Part shown: positions 1 through 7,089 of the stretch, one piece after another
Position numbering within the stretch: the first letter of the stretch is position 1
Layout of the letters: each line of letters begins with the position of its first letter
DNA from: Flavobacteriales bacterium
GTDB taxonomy: Bacteria > Bacteroidota > Bacteroidia > Flavobacteriales_D > Sanyastnellaceae
DNA length: 35,180 nt
Direction of reading: 5' to 3'
NCBI GenBank assembly: GCA_022447625.1
Contig: JAKVAX010000030.1
Location: forward strand, 1 to 35,180
Notes under the pieces: generated by a model
What the model was told of the DNA's origin: nothing
Seen by the model: the letters and a program-made list of their open reading frames with translations, nothing else
Databases searched by the model: none
Translations under genes and position numbers: made by a program

Positions 1-77
1 CATCTGCTGTTGAGGCTGATCCGCTTATTGTTACGGAAATCTCTTGCCCATCAGATTCAACTGCGTCCAATCGTTCG
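1..77. repeat. Terminal direct repeat, left copy
   Basis: These 77 bases are identical to positions 35104-35180. A gene reads continuously across the join once the copies are merged, so this is most simply the k-mer overlap of a circular assembly or a circularly permuted phage, not a biological terminal repeat. The true unit would then be 35,103 bp. Confidence 0.93.
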
Positions 78-193
78 ACGATGTCTTCCACCAATGCTTT
101 AACAGCGTGGTTGATCATTTCATTTTTGTTAAGCAACTCGTCTCTTTTTCTGAGTACGGGTAGGTACTTGATTTCGTCAATCAATGTAATCAT
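1..193 (-). CDS. Small acidic hypothetical protein, N-terminal part (gene spans the circle junction)
   Basis: The gene starts with ATG at 193 on the minus strand and runs off the left edge. Joining position 1 to 35103 continues the same frame to a TGA at 35021-35023, giving a 91-residue protein. The N-terminal half (MITLIDEIKYLPVLRKRDEL) looks helical. The middle reads like a beta-strand segment (EISVTISGS), and the C-terminus is acidic and ends LINEALGRD. I do not recognise the family. It is divergent from the exported-protein gene at 347 and converges on the gene at 34183-34947. Confidence rests on the open frame surviving the junction. Confidence 0.7.
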   Translation of the reverse strand, partial: MITLIDEIKYLPVLRKRDELLNKNEMINHAVKALVEDIVERLDAVESDGQEISVTISGSASTAD

Positions 194-323
194 GAGTAAA
201 AAAATTATAGTTTCTGCAAGATACCAGCTCGGCTCACCTCTACCATGGCATCCCCGTTAAACGATTTGAACATGTTTTCCACCAGCCCTTCTTTAGGGGG
301 ATGCGTTGCTTTCTTTTGGGTGG

Positions 324-331
324 TAGATTTG
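324..331 (+). promoter_or_regulatory. Possible -7 box for the exported-protein gene
   Basis: TAGATTTG matches the Bacteroidetes -7 consensus TAnnTTTG and lies 15 nt before the ATG at 347. The only upstream TTG (306-308) is closer than the usual 19-21 nt spacing, so the assignment is weak. Confidence 0.35.
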
Positions 332-346
332 TTTAAAACAACTACG

Positions 347-832
347 ATGAAAAAGCTGATATTCTTGTTGGTAATTCTCATGCCGCTCACGTCACTAGCT
401 CAGAGGCCGAAGATTGACAAGGACAAGGTGGACCCGTTTGATGGTTCAAGAATGGTGATCACATCAAGAATCAGCCTTGGAACATACGTTGACAATAAGA
501 AGAAGATTGTCCAGGTTTATGCCATGCAGCGCATGACCGCAACTGACACCACACACGTGATAGTATGCACGGGAGGAAAAGCCATTGGGTGTTGCGGTAC
601 TGGAAAGGGGTATATACGGTTTCTCTACGAAGACGACTCAAATTTGAAGCTATCAGAGCTTGATAGTGACATCGATTGTAGTGATTGGTGTGGTGAAATG
701 TTCAAACTTGACAGCTGGGAGCAGCTTTCCGAATTAAAGCTGATTAGATATGCCCAATCGGACCGCTCTGTGGATTTAAATCCCAACAAGAGGTCTTTGG
801 ATATGCTCATAGAATTAATGAATGGACTATAA
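347..832 (+). CDS. Exported cysteine-containing hypothetical protein
   Basis: This is a 161-residue protein with a clear signal peptide: MKK followed by a hydrophobic run and a likely cleavage after SLAQ (about residue 19). The mature part carries a VCTGG / GCCGTGKG segment and a DCSDWC pair, so disulfides in the periplasm or outside the cell are plausible. The frame is open from 245, but the ATG at 347 is chosen because it begins exactly at the signal peptide and follows a -7-like box. It is followed by a strong terminator at 894, so it is probably monocistronic. No family was recognised; as a temperate-phage accessory gene it may be expressed in the lysogen. Confidence 0.72.
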   Translation: MKKLIFLLVILMPLTSLAQRPKIDKDKVDPFDGSRMVITSRISLGTYVDNKKKIVQVYAMQRMTATDTTHVIVCTGGKAIGCCGTGKGYIRFLYEDDSNLKLSELDSDIDCSDWCGEMFKLDSWEQLSELKLIRYAQSDRSVDLNPNKRSLDMLIELMNGL

Positions 833-893
833 ATTTTTCAGGGCAGATACGTAATGTATTTCAGATGATTAATGTTAGCTCTGAATTAGTCAG

Positions 894-917
894 GACCCCT
901 GTTATCAGGGGTCTTTT
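894..917 (+). terminator. Rho-independent terminator after the exported-protein gene
   Basis: GACCCCTG (894-901), loop TTAT, CAGGGGTC (906-913), then TTTT. It is a perfect 8-bp stem. Confidence 0.85.
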
Positions 918-970
918 CTACGGTCGTAATACGCACTTATTGATAGAATAGGTAGTTTTAGTTTAATAGT

Positions 971-1000
971 AAGAGGGTTACCAAAAGAGGTAGCCCTTTT
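971..1000 (+). terminator. Second rho-independent terminator
   Basis: GGGTTACC (975-982), loop AAAAGA, GGTAGCCC (989-996) with one G-U pair, flanked by an A-rich/T-rich extension. The T-run overlaps the -33 box of the next promoter, so it insulates the leader-RNA transcript from upstream reading. Confidence 0.75.
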
Positions 1001-1028
1001 GCATGTTCTAATTTTATTTCTATGTTTG
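998..1028 (+). promoter_or_regulatory. Consensus Bacteroidetes promoter for the leader RNA operon
   Basis: TTTG at 998-1001, a 19-nt spacer, and TATGTTTG at 1021-1028 exactly match TTTG-N19-TAnnTTTG. Transcription should begin near 1033, at the first strand of the leader RNA's closing helix. Confidence 0.75.
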
Positions 1029-1030
1029 CT

Positions 1031-1228
1031 GTGACACAAGTCTGCTACTGCAGCGAAAAGATTTTCCTAGAAAGACATTCATACCTATTGATGGACAGGT
1101 ATGGTCGAGACGCGGTGCAAGTCCGCGCTACAACTTCCACTTCGGTGGCGGCTTGTGTCACCACGGCCATACCGCTGTGAACTTGAGATAACGTAATCAA
1201 TTAATCTTCAATAAAATGACACAAGCCG
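1031..1228 (+). ncRNA. Structured 5' leader RNA with two mutually exclusive helices (candidate riboregulator)
   Basis: About 180 nt separate the predicted transcription start from the ATG at 1216. Helix P1 pairs 1031-1042 with 1150-1161 (GTGACACAAG with CTTGTGTCAC plus two more pairs). The same 3' strand, 1149-1160, is perfectly complementary over 12 nt to 1217-1228, which includes the last two bases of the start codon. Both pairings cannot exist together. Inside are hairpins GCGG-TGCAAGT-CCGC (1112-1126), CCAC-TTCG-GTGG (1137-1148) and CATACCT/AGGTATG (1080-1103). The last competes with GGTATGGTC (1098-1106) pairing to GGCCATACC (1165-1173), a potential pseudoknot. GGTGCAAGTCC resembles both a tRNA T-arm and a short motif of cobalamin riboswitches, but the rest does not fit either. 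Family unknown. Confidence 0.62.
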
Positions 1229-1821
1229 AAGATGTGACGATTGCGGATGAGATCCGTAACGTACACCATGGTCTGGTGGAAGACCCTTCTAAAATCCACA
1301 ACACTTCAAAGTTAGTTTTAGCCCTTGACAACATCGGGTTCCTTAACTTAGATACGATGAGACACCTCATCCAACAGGGTTTCGCGAAGACAATGGGAGC
1401 GGAGGATTCTCGCTTCAATGAACTGTCTTCAGAGGAACGTGTAGATATGTTTGATCAGTCAATTGACCTCATCAAACTAAGCCTACACATGGAAGAACCC
1501 CTACCACCTAATGAATGGGATAAGATCAAAGAGAAGGCAAGAGAGAGTGCAGAACGTATTGCTCACAACCGCCCAATCCTTGAGATACTAGACCGGATGT
1601 ACGATTGTGACCCTTCTCATTTAGCTGAGAACTGGTTGATCATGGGACGGAACTACTTTGGTTCAGATGCTTATGCTGAGAACAGTCCTGGTGATCGATC
1701 GGAACAGTTCGAAGTATTCATAGCCATTTGGGAGTTGATGATCTTCATGCCCTCAGAAGAGTGGATTCACCTCTCAATGGAGACATTGTCGCCGGAGGAC
1801 ATCTCCGAAGACGACTTGTAG
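1216..1821 (+). CDS. Hypothetical acidic protein controlled by the structured leader
   Basis: This is a 201-residue, strongly acidic, mostly helical protein ending SPEDISEDDL. No domain was recognised; no signal peptide or membrane span is visible. It begins MTQAEDVTIADEIRNVHHGL. Its first codons form the downstream strand of the switchable helix, so translation is likely controlled by RNA folding. A terminator follows at 1830, after which the zinc-ribbon gene begins without an obvious new promoter. Located in the accessory region near the integrase, it is probably a non-essential lysogeny or host-interaction gene; function unknown. Confidence 0.72.
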   Translation: MTQAEDVTIADEIRNVHHGLVEDPSKIHNTSKLVLALDNIGFLNLDTMRHLIQQGFAKTMGAEDSRFNELSSEERVDMFDQSIDLIKLSLHMEEPLPPNEWDKIKEKARESAERIAHNRPILEILDRMYDCDPSHLAENWLIMGRNYFGSDAYAENSPGDRSEQFEVFIAIWELMIFMPSEEWIHLSMETLSPEDISEDDL

Positions 1822-1829
1822 GACTTGAG

Positions 1830-1857
1830 ACCACCCCTGGGAACGGGGGTGGTTTTC
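1830..1857 (+). terminator. Terminator between 1216-1821 and 1872-2396
   Basis: ACCACCCC (1830-1837), loop, GGGGTGGT (1846-1853), then TTTTC. It lies in the 50-nt gap, so the next gene is expressed by read-through or from an unseen promoter. Confidence 0.78.
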
Positions 1858-1871
1858 TTAACTTTAGTTCA

Positions 1872-2396
1872 ATGAAAGAAGAAACAAAGAAATATTTCAT
1901 TCCAATTAATCGAGACACTGTTAAACCCAACGAGAATGCTGGGCAAGACTCATCTAAAGAGCTTGTGGGTGTCAGGCACTGGTTTTACATCAGTGGTGAA
2001 GTTCCAACTACTTTAGAGCTAAGCACGGATTATCATATAGTTGATATGAATTGGGATAGCGACGGCAACGTTGAAGGGATTATAGAGGCATTCGATCAAT
2101 ACGTTAAAGTCAGAGAGGTACTTACATCAGCCGAGGTATTGGACAAACACGAATTAAGAGCTGAGTATATTGAATACGGACACAGACCTGTGCCGGATTT
2201 CTCTTTTGAGTATGAGGACGTAGAAGTTCAATGCGGGTACTGCAGCAGTAAATTCTCTCATACAATGCTAAAGGAACAAGAAGAATACGATAATGAGCAC
2301 GATCTATACCTTTATTCAACCGAGATTTGCCCCGTGTGTAATCGTGGGGGTTGCTGCGAGGTAGAATACGAAAGTGCTGGGTCTACCGATTTGTAG
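1872..2396 (+). CDS. Hypothetical zinc-ribbon protein
   Basis: The protein has 174 residues from the ATG at 1872; the longer open frame from 1728 would run back through the terminator hairpin and overlap the previous gene, so it is not used. The C-terminal third has a CGYC pair and a CPVC pair about 45 residues apart, a treble-clef or zinc-ribbon-like Cys4 arrangement, followed by GGCCEVE. The N-terminal part (HWFYISGEVPTTLELSTDYH) is not recognised. The stop codon abuts the stop of the convergent gene at 2397 with no gap. A nucleic-acid or protein binding role is possible but not shown. Confidence 0.7.
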   Translation: MKEETKKYFIPINRDTVKPNENAGQDSSKELVGVRHWFYISGEVPTTLELSTDYHIVDMNWDSDGNVEGIIEAFDQYVKVREVLTSAEVLDKHELRAEYIEYGHRPVPDFSFEYEDVEVQCGYCSSKFSHTMLKEQEEYDNEHDLYLYSTEICPVCNRGGCCEVEYESAGSTDL

Positions 2397-2909
2397 TTAG
2401 CTAGGGTCGACAGTCGACATGGTGTCACTAGAAGTGATTAGCAAGGAGTCCTCAACAATGGTGTTCTTAAGTATTTGTTGTCCATAGTACTGCATGGATG
2501 AGTCGATTGCGCGAAACCCTTCTTCTTGAATGTTCATCCACTCCCTATCAATTATGCTGTCCTGACGCTGCATATATATTGACACACCACCTATAATTAA
2601 TGAGAATAAAATCGCAGTTAAACTAAGGGTTCTCGAACTCTTTGAGCTTTTTTCCATGGACCCGGTAAGTCCTTGCAGCGTAGCAACAACGGCAGCTTGC
2701 TCCCTTCTGTTGATTTCGTGTATTACAGCTTGCCTTCTGGCGTTCCAAGCCCGGTTATCCACCAGATAAACAAAGTAGAGATTGAAGTCTTCTATAAAAG
2801 ACTTGATTTCGTCATCTGAGAGGTCTTCGGGAAATTTGGTCGTTATCTTTCCAAGCCACCTAGTTTCCATGTATTTTCTCGACTCTCCTGGCTTTGATTC
2901 CAGCTTCAT
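2397..2909 (-). CDS. Single-span membrane protein paired with the SDH-type protease
   Basis: The protein has 170 residues. The N-terminal ~85 residues are charged and helical. Residues around 95-113 (TLSLTAILFSLIIGGVSIYM) form one transmembrane segment, followed by a charged C-terminal tail. An AGAGAGG stretch lies about 6 nt before the ATG, one of the few Shine-Dalgarno-like sites here. It lies 12 nt downstream of the protease gene (2922-3860) in the same direction, so the two form an operon. It could anchor the protease or be its membrane partner; that is inference from context only. The 3' end is convergent and flush with the + strand gene ending at 2396. Confidence 0.7.
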   Translation of the reverse strand: MKLESKPGESRKYMETRWLGKITTKFPEDLSDDEIKSFIEDFNLYFVYLVDNRAWNARRQAVIHEINRREQAAVVATLQGLTGSMEKSSKSSRTLSLTAILFSLIIGGVSIYMQRQDSIIDREWMNIQEEGFRAIDSSMQYYGQQILKNTIVEDSLLITSSDTMSTVDPS

Positions 2910-2921
2910 AAGAACCTCTCT

Positions 2922-3860
2922 TTAATGACCAACTACGAACGCAACACCTAAGTGGTTTTCAACAATTTTATGAGCGCTCGTACCTCCGAAAGTTTCCATA
3001 AAAGCATGATGCACTGAAAGTACGATGTCTTGAAGCGTACCATCGTCTTCAAGAGGAGAGACATTCAATCCCGCTTCTTGGCAATCTCTTTTGGAGAAGT
3101 GTTTGTCATGGGACTTTGAGTGTTGATGGTTATTAAAGACTTCCATGATATTTCTGGTCATTGCATCCGCATCCGCATCCGACATATTGGAGAACATATT
3201 TCGTTTTAACGAATTTTCTGCAATGGCTTTGGACCATTTCACCGCTTGTTCACAAGTGACTAGAAGCGTCGGGTGGTATTGCTGGATAATTGGAATCCAC
3301 ATTTGTGCCACCTCAGGCGAAGCGGTGACCTCTTCCTTAGCTTTCTCAAATTCATCCAAAATTGCTTGAGCAGGAACACCGTTATATTGCGGGTCTATTG
3401 GCCCAAGGCTGCTGTGGGCGCCCATAATTATCTCTTTTGCACTCATGGAAATCATGGTGCCTCCAGACATAGCCAGCTGAGGTACGATTACTCGGATATC
3501 TGTACCAAACATTTCGTACAAATAATCAATAATTGATTCTGTAGCAGCGACATTTCCTCCAGGGGTGTGTAATATCAAATCAAGCCCAAGCGATCGATCC
3601 ATTCGATGAACCGCCGCCATAAATGAGTTTTTATCTTGGTCGTTAATAATTGCATTTGCGTCAGAAGCAGGCTGCTGAAGCCAGCCAGAATAATAGGCTA
3701 TGGTATTGCGACCAGTGTAATCACTTAGTACCCGAATGTACTTTCTTCGAACTTGGTCATAGGGATTTTCTGCTGGCGGCACGCCTGTGGCATTTTCTAT
3801 CTCTCTGTATTTAACCAGTTCTTGGTAGAGCTCGGTTCTTATTTCATTTAGTCCAGGCAT
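2922..3860 (-). CDS. SDH/SppA-like serine protease of the Clp-crotonase fold
   Basis: This 312-residue protein resembles the serine dehydrogenase proteinase family (SDH_sah, Pfam PF01972), relatives of SppA and ClpP. Visible motifs are LDLILHTPGGNVAATESI (residues ~93-110, the substrate/oxyanion loop) and VPQLAMSGGTMISMSAKEI (~126-144), with S132 as candidate nucleophile in MSGGT. Next comes the typical HSSLGPIDPQ (149-158). No signal peptide is seen, and the membrane association of family members could be supplied by the adjacent single-span protein. It is the first gene of a two-gene operon. Such proteases are found on mobile elements; a superinfection-exclusion or lysogen-fitness role is conjecture. 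The fold assignment is fairly secure, the substrate unknown. Confidence 0.82.
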   Translation of the reverse strand: MPGLNEIRTELYQELVKYREIENATGVPPAENPYDQVRRKYIRVLSDYTGRNTIAYYSGWLQQPASDANAIINDQDKNSFMAAVHRMDRSLGLDLILHTPGGNVAATESIIDYLYEMFGTDIRVIVPQLAMSGGTMISMSAKEIIMGAHSSLGPIDPQYNGVPAQAILDEFEKAKEEVTASPEVAQMWIPIIQQYHPTLLVTCEQAVKWSKAIAENSLKRNMFSNMSDADADAMTRNIMEVFNNHQHSKSHDKHFSKRDCQEAGLNVSPLEDDGTLQDIVLSVHHAFMETFGGTSAHKIVENHLGVAFVVGH

Positions 3861-3872
3861 AGAATTGAGATT

Positions 3873-3898
3873 AAAAAAAGGAGGTCATTAGACCTCCT
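3873..3898 (-). terminator. Minus-strand terminator at the end of gene 3888-4115
   Basis: On the minus strand AGGAGGTC, loop TAAT, GACCTCCT, then seven T. The hairpin contains the stop codon of the small gene and separates it from the protease operon. Confidence 0.85.
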
Positions 3899-4115
3899 TG
3901 AGTGTTGTTGATCCAGATATATAAACAGGATCATTAATTCTTTGGAATGAAAGGATTTTGAATGGCTTGTTGAGACTATCAGTACAAGGCTCTACACTGT
4001 CATCTCCAGTAATTAATTTGTAGCCATCATAGTATCCCTTCTTGACTTCTTCAGTCAAAATGGGTTTGCGAGACATAAGACTAGGTGTTACAGAATTAAT
4101 GCAAGTATACGCCAT
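3888..4115 (-). CDS. Small hypothetical protein
   Basis: The protein has 75 residues from the ATG at 4115, or 62 from an internal ATG at 4076 (MSRKPILTEEVKKGYYDGYK). No domain was recognised. The TAA stop lies inside a strong terminator, which supports a real, monocistronic transcript. The gene lies between the integrase and the protease operon and could be transcribed from the integrase side. The sequence holds two cysteines and a basic, tyrosine-rich centre. Coding status is moderate. Confidence 0.55.
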   Translation of the reverse strand: MAYTCINSVTPSLMSRKPILTEEVKKGYYDGYKLITGDDSVEPCTDSLNKPFKILSFQRINDPVYISGSTTLKEV

Positions 4116-4132
4116 ATCCTAACGTAAATTGT

Positions 4133-4166
4133 CACAGTAATGTTTTGGTTTAACAAACGTACTGTG
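4133..4166. repeat. Inverted repeat downstream of the integrase gene
   Basis: CACAGTA (4133-4139) and TACTGTG (4160-4166) with an inner GTTT/AAAC pair. It lies between the integrase stop and the small gene. It could be an operator, an Int/Xis-related site or a weak transcript hairpin. Confidence 0.5.
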
Positions 4167-4191
4167 CAATTAACTAGATATCAATCCCCCT

Positions 4192-5457
4192 TTAGGAGGA
4201 GTCTTTAAGTCTTTTCGCAATCATCTTAGCACTCATTTCTGAGTCCACATTTATGTACTTCATAAATTCCTCCTCGGTCCTGTGGCCGGTGATCTTCATA
4301 ATATTCACCAAAGGAATACCCCGGTGAAACATATTGGTTGCAAAAGAACGACGTCCGACATGAGAGGTTAGCACCTCCCAAATTTCATGAACCTCATCGA
4401 TTCGTTCTCCTCCTTTGGTGTAACTCTTCCTGAACTTCCTGTTGAGTCCTGCTAGTTTACCGAGCTCTTTCAGGTAGTCGTTAAAGCGCTGATTGGAAAT
4501 GACAGGAGGAAGACCCTCACCGCGTTTACGATATCGCCTCACAATCTTCTTAACTGGCTCCGTGATTGGAATGTATACCTCTGTTCCTGTCTTCTGTGTG
4601 GTAACCTTAAAGGTGTCTGAGTCCAGATCGATGTCTGAAAGTTTATCAAGGTCTGAAAAACGGACACCGGTCCAGCATTCAAGTAGGAATTGATCACGTA
4701 CTCTTTCCAGTTTCTGGTTGCCAGATAGGTCAAGATCTTCCAGTACTTTCATTTCGCTTTCAAAAAGGCTGAAGTTCTGAACCTTCTCCTGTGCTACAGA
4801 GAAATCTCTCAGCTGCCACTTATCGTTACTATTCACCCCCTCTGCAGATGCTTGTTTCAATACCTGCTTCAGCGCCTTGTAGTGCTTGTGAATGGTGTTT
4901 TGGGACAAACCTTGAGTATGGAGAAAGTTGATGAATCGATTGAGCCAGTTGGAGTCGAAGCTGTCCCATGTTGTCTTGGATCTTGAGTCTGCTTCGAATT
5001 GTTTGAGTCTGCTCACCACCTGGTTGAACTTATTGATGGTGTTCTGGTTTATCCGTTTCCCTGTGCTCTTGTTGATTTTGTGCTCCAGGTTCTCCACGAA
5101 CTCAGTAGTGTACTCCCAGAAAGTCTGCTTCCTAACGTACTTACCTAGGTATTTCTCTACCACGTCCTTTGCACGTATGTCTTCACCGTCTTCCTTCAGA
5201 ACTAAGTATGATCGAGAAAGCGCCCCAGCAATCATGCTGAGCTGCTGATTTATGTCACCATTGATTGGTTTTGAAACACTGGTTTTGAGTCTTTGCTCCT
5301 TTTGATTCCAGTCTTTTACATCAATTCTGATGCCTGTGGAGAAGCGTGAACGCTCCTTATTCAGGATCACAGCGCACCGGACAACGGCCGTTTTCTGCCC
5401 CGTTTTAACCAAAAAGAAGTTAGTGGTGATCATAGATTCGTGCCTCAGGTGGGGCAT
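4192..5457 (-). CDS. int: Phage tyrosine recombinase (integrase)
   Basis: This 421-residue site-specific recombinase integrates and excises the phage. It has an N-terminal arm-binding region, a SAM-like core-binding region (~110-205) and a C-terminal catalytic domain. Catalytic residues visible in order: R266 (WTGVRFSDL), H366 and R369 (TSHVGRRSF), H392 (ITGHRTEEEF) and nucleophile Y401 (MKYINV). The architecture is that of Bacteroidetes phage and conjugative-element integrases. The ATG at 5457 lies inside a tandem repeat; the ATG at 5433 (MITTNFFLVK) fits the family start better and is a good alternative. Ten-bp-phased repeats and a tRNA-like core lie directly upstream, as expected of attP. 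Confidence 0.95.
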   Translation of the reverse strand: MPHLRHESMITTNFFLVKTGQKTAVVRCAVILNKERSRFSTGIRIDVKDWNQKEQRLKTSVSKPINGDINQQLSMIAGALSRSYLVLKEDGEDIRAKDVVEKYLGKYVRKQTFWEYTTEFVENLEHKINKSTGKRINQNTINKFNQVVSRLKQFEADSRSKTTWDSFDSNWLNRFINFLHTQGLSQNTIHKHYKALKQVLKQASAEGVNSNDKWQLRDFSVAQEKVQNFSLFESEMKVLEDLDLSGNQKLERVRDQFLLECWTGVRFSDLDKLSDIDLDSDTFKVTTQKTGTEVYIPITEPVKKIVRRYRKRGEGLPPVISNQRFNDYLKELGKLAGLNRKFRKSYTKGGERIDEVHEIWEVLTSHVGRRSFATNMFHRGIPLVNIMKITGHRTEEEFMKYINVDSEMSAKMIAKRLKDSS

Positions 5458-5508
5458 AAGTGGGGCATAAAAGTGTCCTTTTATGTCCCCTTATGTCCTC
5501 TCTTGTCC
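5449..5508. repeat. Helically phased direct repeats upstream of int (candidate arm-type sites)
   Basis: GTGGGGCATAA is repeated in perfect tandem (5449-5459, 5460-5470). Next, TGTCC occurs at 5474, 5484, 5494 and 5504, an exact 10-bp period. GGGGCAT recurs at 5661 and 5681 on the far side of the tRNA-like core. Regular phasing on both sides of the core is what integrase arm-type or excisionase sites look like; an operator array for int is an alternative. Confidence 0.6.
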
Positions 5509-5562
5509 TGTAACAAACTTACGTAAAAAGCTTACTGTAAGCCTAATTAGGTAGTGTTTGCT

Positions 5563-5606
5563 GGTGTTTCTGAAACACCTTTCAGCGATCCCACAGGGAC
5601 TCGAAT
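5563..5606. other. attP: Candidate attP core
   Basis: Read on the minus strand, 5606-5585 begins ATTCGAGTCCCTGTGGGA, the layout of a tRNA 3' end: T-loop TTCGAGT, T-stem CCCTG, then acceptor strand TGGGATC. Many integrases use tRNA 3' ends, and the matching phage segment is the attP core. Five bases away is a perfect 17-bp dyad GGTGTTTC-T-GAAACACC (5563-5579). Phased repeats flank the region. No 5' tRNA half is present, so this is not a tRNA gene. Confidence 0.5.
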
Positions 5607-5688
5607 AATGTGTGTTAAATGACTGATTAACAGTATATAGGGATTTAGTATAGTTTTAGTGGGGCATTTCAAAAAGTGCCGGGGCATG

Positions 5689-5714
5689 AAAAAAGGCCCC
5701 GCCGTTGCGGAGCC
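5689..5714 (-). terminator. Terminator of the lipoprotein transcript
   Basis: On the minus strand GGCTCCGC, loop AACG, GCGGGGCC, then TTTTTT. The + strand side also ends in TTTC, so it may act weakly in both directions. Confidence 0.85.
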
Positions 5715-5766
5715 TTTCTGCCTTTGGTAAACCTTAACCAAAACTAAACTAACTGCTTACTTCCTC

Positions 5767-6507
5767 TCAACAGACACGTGGAAGGAAGTCTCTTAAATCG
5801 CTTACTGTGATCTTCATATCCTGGTTGTGATCAAATTCACTTGGGAAATGGAGGTACTGGAACGAGGTATAGTCTTCTGGCGGTGTTGTAGTGATTACCG
5901 TTACAGCGTCGAAAAGGTCAATTGGGCCTTCGCACTGTTCAATGTTCTCATCGTTATAGGATAACCATGCGGGCTCGGTTCGACTATATAAAGCATCTTT
6001 GACCGGATCGTAGATTGATAGCTTCAAATAGCCTCCTCCGTCACAGGGTAGATCGAACTCGCTCATGGAGGGGTTGAATCCTTCGGCTACAGTTTCGAAT
6101 GTATTTCCGTCAGAACTCCATTGCCATGTGTAATAGAAGAGATTCTGCACAGCTTCGGGTTCCAGGTCTAATCGTGCTCCATTCAATACGGAGACATTTC
6201 CAATTTGAGTCCCCCCAACTCCAATGTCTTGATGAAAGTTGTTGAAACATGGAATAATCTCTTGAGCTTCTGAGTAATCCTTACTGTAGAACTGGAGGAA
6301 TGTGCCCAGATCTGAGAATGTGTAGCAGTCCCCTTCTGCTTCTTTTGAGAGGTAGAAGTCAACGCTGTCTGCGGTGAATGATTTTTCCGCATTAACTACG
6401 GAGGTGACAATCGGATCTGAAGTATCAGTGCTTTTGACACAGGACGCGAATAGAAACGACGCTAAGCAGGCCATGAATAAGGCCAGAAATGGAATACGGG
6501 ATTTCAT
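5767..6507 (-). CDS. Secreted lipoprotein with C-terminal EF-hand/dockerin-like segment
   Basis: The protein has 246 residues. It begins with a basic tip, a hydrophobic run and a lipobox ending ...LFASC (C23), so it is expected to be lipidated. The mature part is acidic and contains several cysteines, with a phrase like YTWQWSSDGNTFETVAEGFNPS resembling immunoglobulin-like extracellular repeats of Bacteroidetes. The end, EFDHNQDMKITVSDLRDFLPRVC, has the D-x-N-x-D-x-x-I-x-x-x-D spacing of a calcium-binding loop. It overlaps the stop of the holin-like gene by ATGA, so translation is coupled. A surface role, or a lysis role such as a spanin substitute, is possible. Confidence 0.75.
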   Translation of the reverse strand: MKSRIPFLALFMACLASFLFASCVKSTDTSDPIVTSVVNAEKSFTADSVDFYLSKEAEGDCYTFSDLGTFLQFYSKDYSEAQEIIPCFNNFHQDIGVGGTQIGNVSVLNGARLDLEPEAVQNLFYYTWQWSSDGNTFETVAEGFNPSMSEFDLPCDGGGYLKLSIYDPVKDALYSRTEPAWLSYNDENIEQCEGPIDLFDAVTVITTTPPEDYTSFQYLHFPSEFDHNQDMKITVSDLRDFLPRVC

Positions 6508-7085
6508 TTTTGATTTGGATTTTTATTGTTTGACATAAAGCGGTTCTTGAATGCTGAACCAGCTGAACTACCGAAGTAGTAGGCGTATACCTGAATGAAC
6601 ACTGTAGCCAAGGCTCCAATGAGCATGTGGGCAAGTGATTGAGAACCTTCGTCTAGGTTCGCAACGACACCAGACAGGAAGAGGAATATGACACCTAAGA
6701 ACCCAAGTGGCGCAATGAACGCAAGGATGTTCTGTGTGAGGTTCTTTCGACCCGCGGTTACTTTAGCTGCCTCTAGCTCCCGAGCAGAGTCTCTGTCCTC
6801 CGCGTCTATACGAGCTCTTTCAGTCTGGAACTTCTCTAGCTCTGCTTCAAATTCGAGTTGCTTTAGGGTTAACTCATGTGTCAGCTGCTGCTTTAAAGTT
6901 TTGTCTTCCTCAGTCTTAGGTTCAAAACCATCAATCTTCAGGCCGACAGCGTCTAGAACACCAGAAACTTTGCCACCTAGCAATACCTCATCGGCAAGCT
7001 TAGCAACACCTGGCACAACCTTTCCTGCCTTAGATAGGAATTGTCCAAAGCCCGTTTCCTTAAATGGTTTTTTCTCCTTTTCCAT
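6504..7085 (-). CDS. Holin-like membrane protein
   Basis: The protein has 193 residues from the ATG at 7085 (MEKEKKPFKETGFG); an open frame continues upstream to 7208, but that part crosses the promoter. The N-terminal region is basic, the middle is a charged coiled coil (about 60-110, with AEDRDSAREL), followed by two hydrophobic spans and a YYFGSSAGSAFKNRF end. This matches the general plan of the phage holin family that ends in an FGSSxGS-type motif (GTA_holin_3TM-like). It is coupled to the lipoprotein. Its promoter (TTG-N19-TACATTCG) ends 4 nt before the ATG, so the mRNA may be almost leaderless. A second holin candidate sits beside the endolysin. Confidence 0.72.
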   Translation of the reverse strand: MEKEKKPFKETGFGQFLSKAGKVVPGVAKLADEVLLGGKVSGVLDAVGLKIDGFEPKTEEDKTLKQQLTHELTLKQLEFEAELEKFQTERARIDAEDRDSARELEAAKVTAGRKNLTQNILAFIAPLGFLGVIFLFLSGVVANLDEGSQSLAHMLIGALATVFIQVYAYYFGSSAGSAFKNRFMSNNKNPNQK

Positions 7086-7089
7086 GTTT

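Noticed and set aside
245-346. N-terminal extension of the exported protein from 245
   Set aside because: It would bury the signal peptide and the promoter-like box inside the coding region; the ATG at 347 is more plausible.
1112-1126. Cobalamin riboswitch or tRNA assignment for the GGTGCAAGTCC hairpin
   Set aside because: Only an 11-base motif matches; the rest of the cobalamin core and the other tRNA arms are absent.
5547-5741. Minus-strand open frame between int and the lipoprotein gene
   Set aside because: It crosses the attP-like core, the dyad and a terminator, with no coding character.
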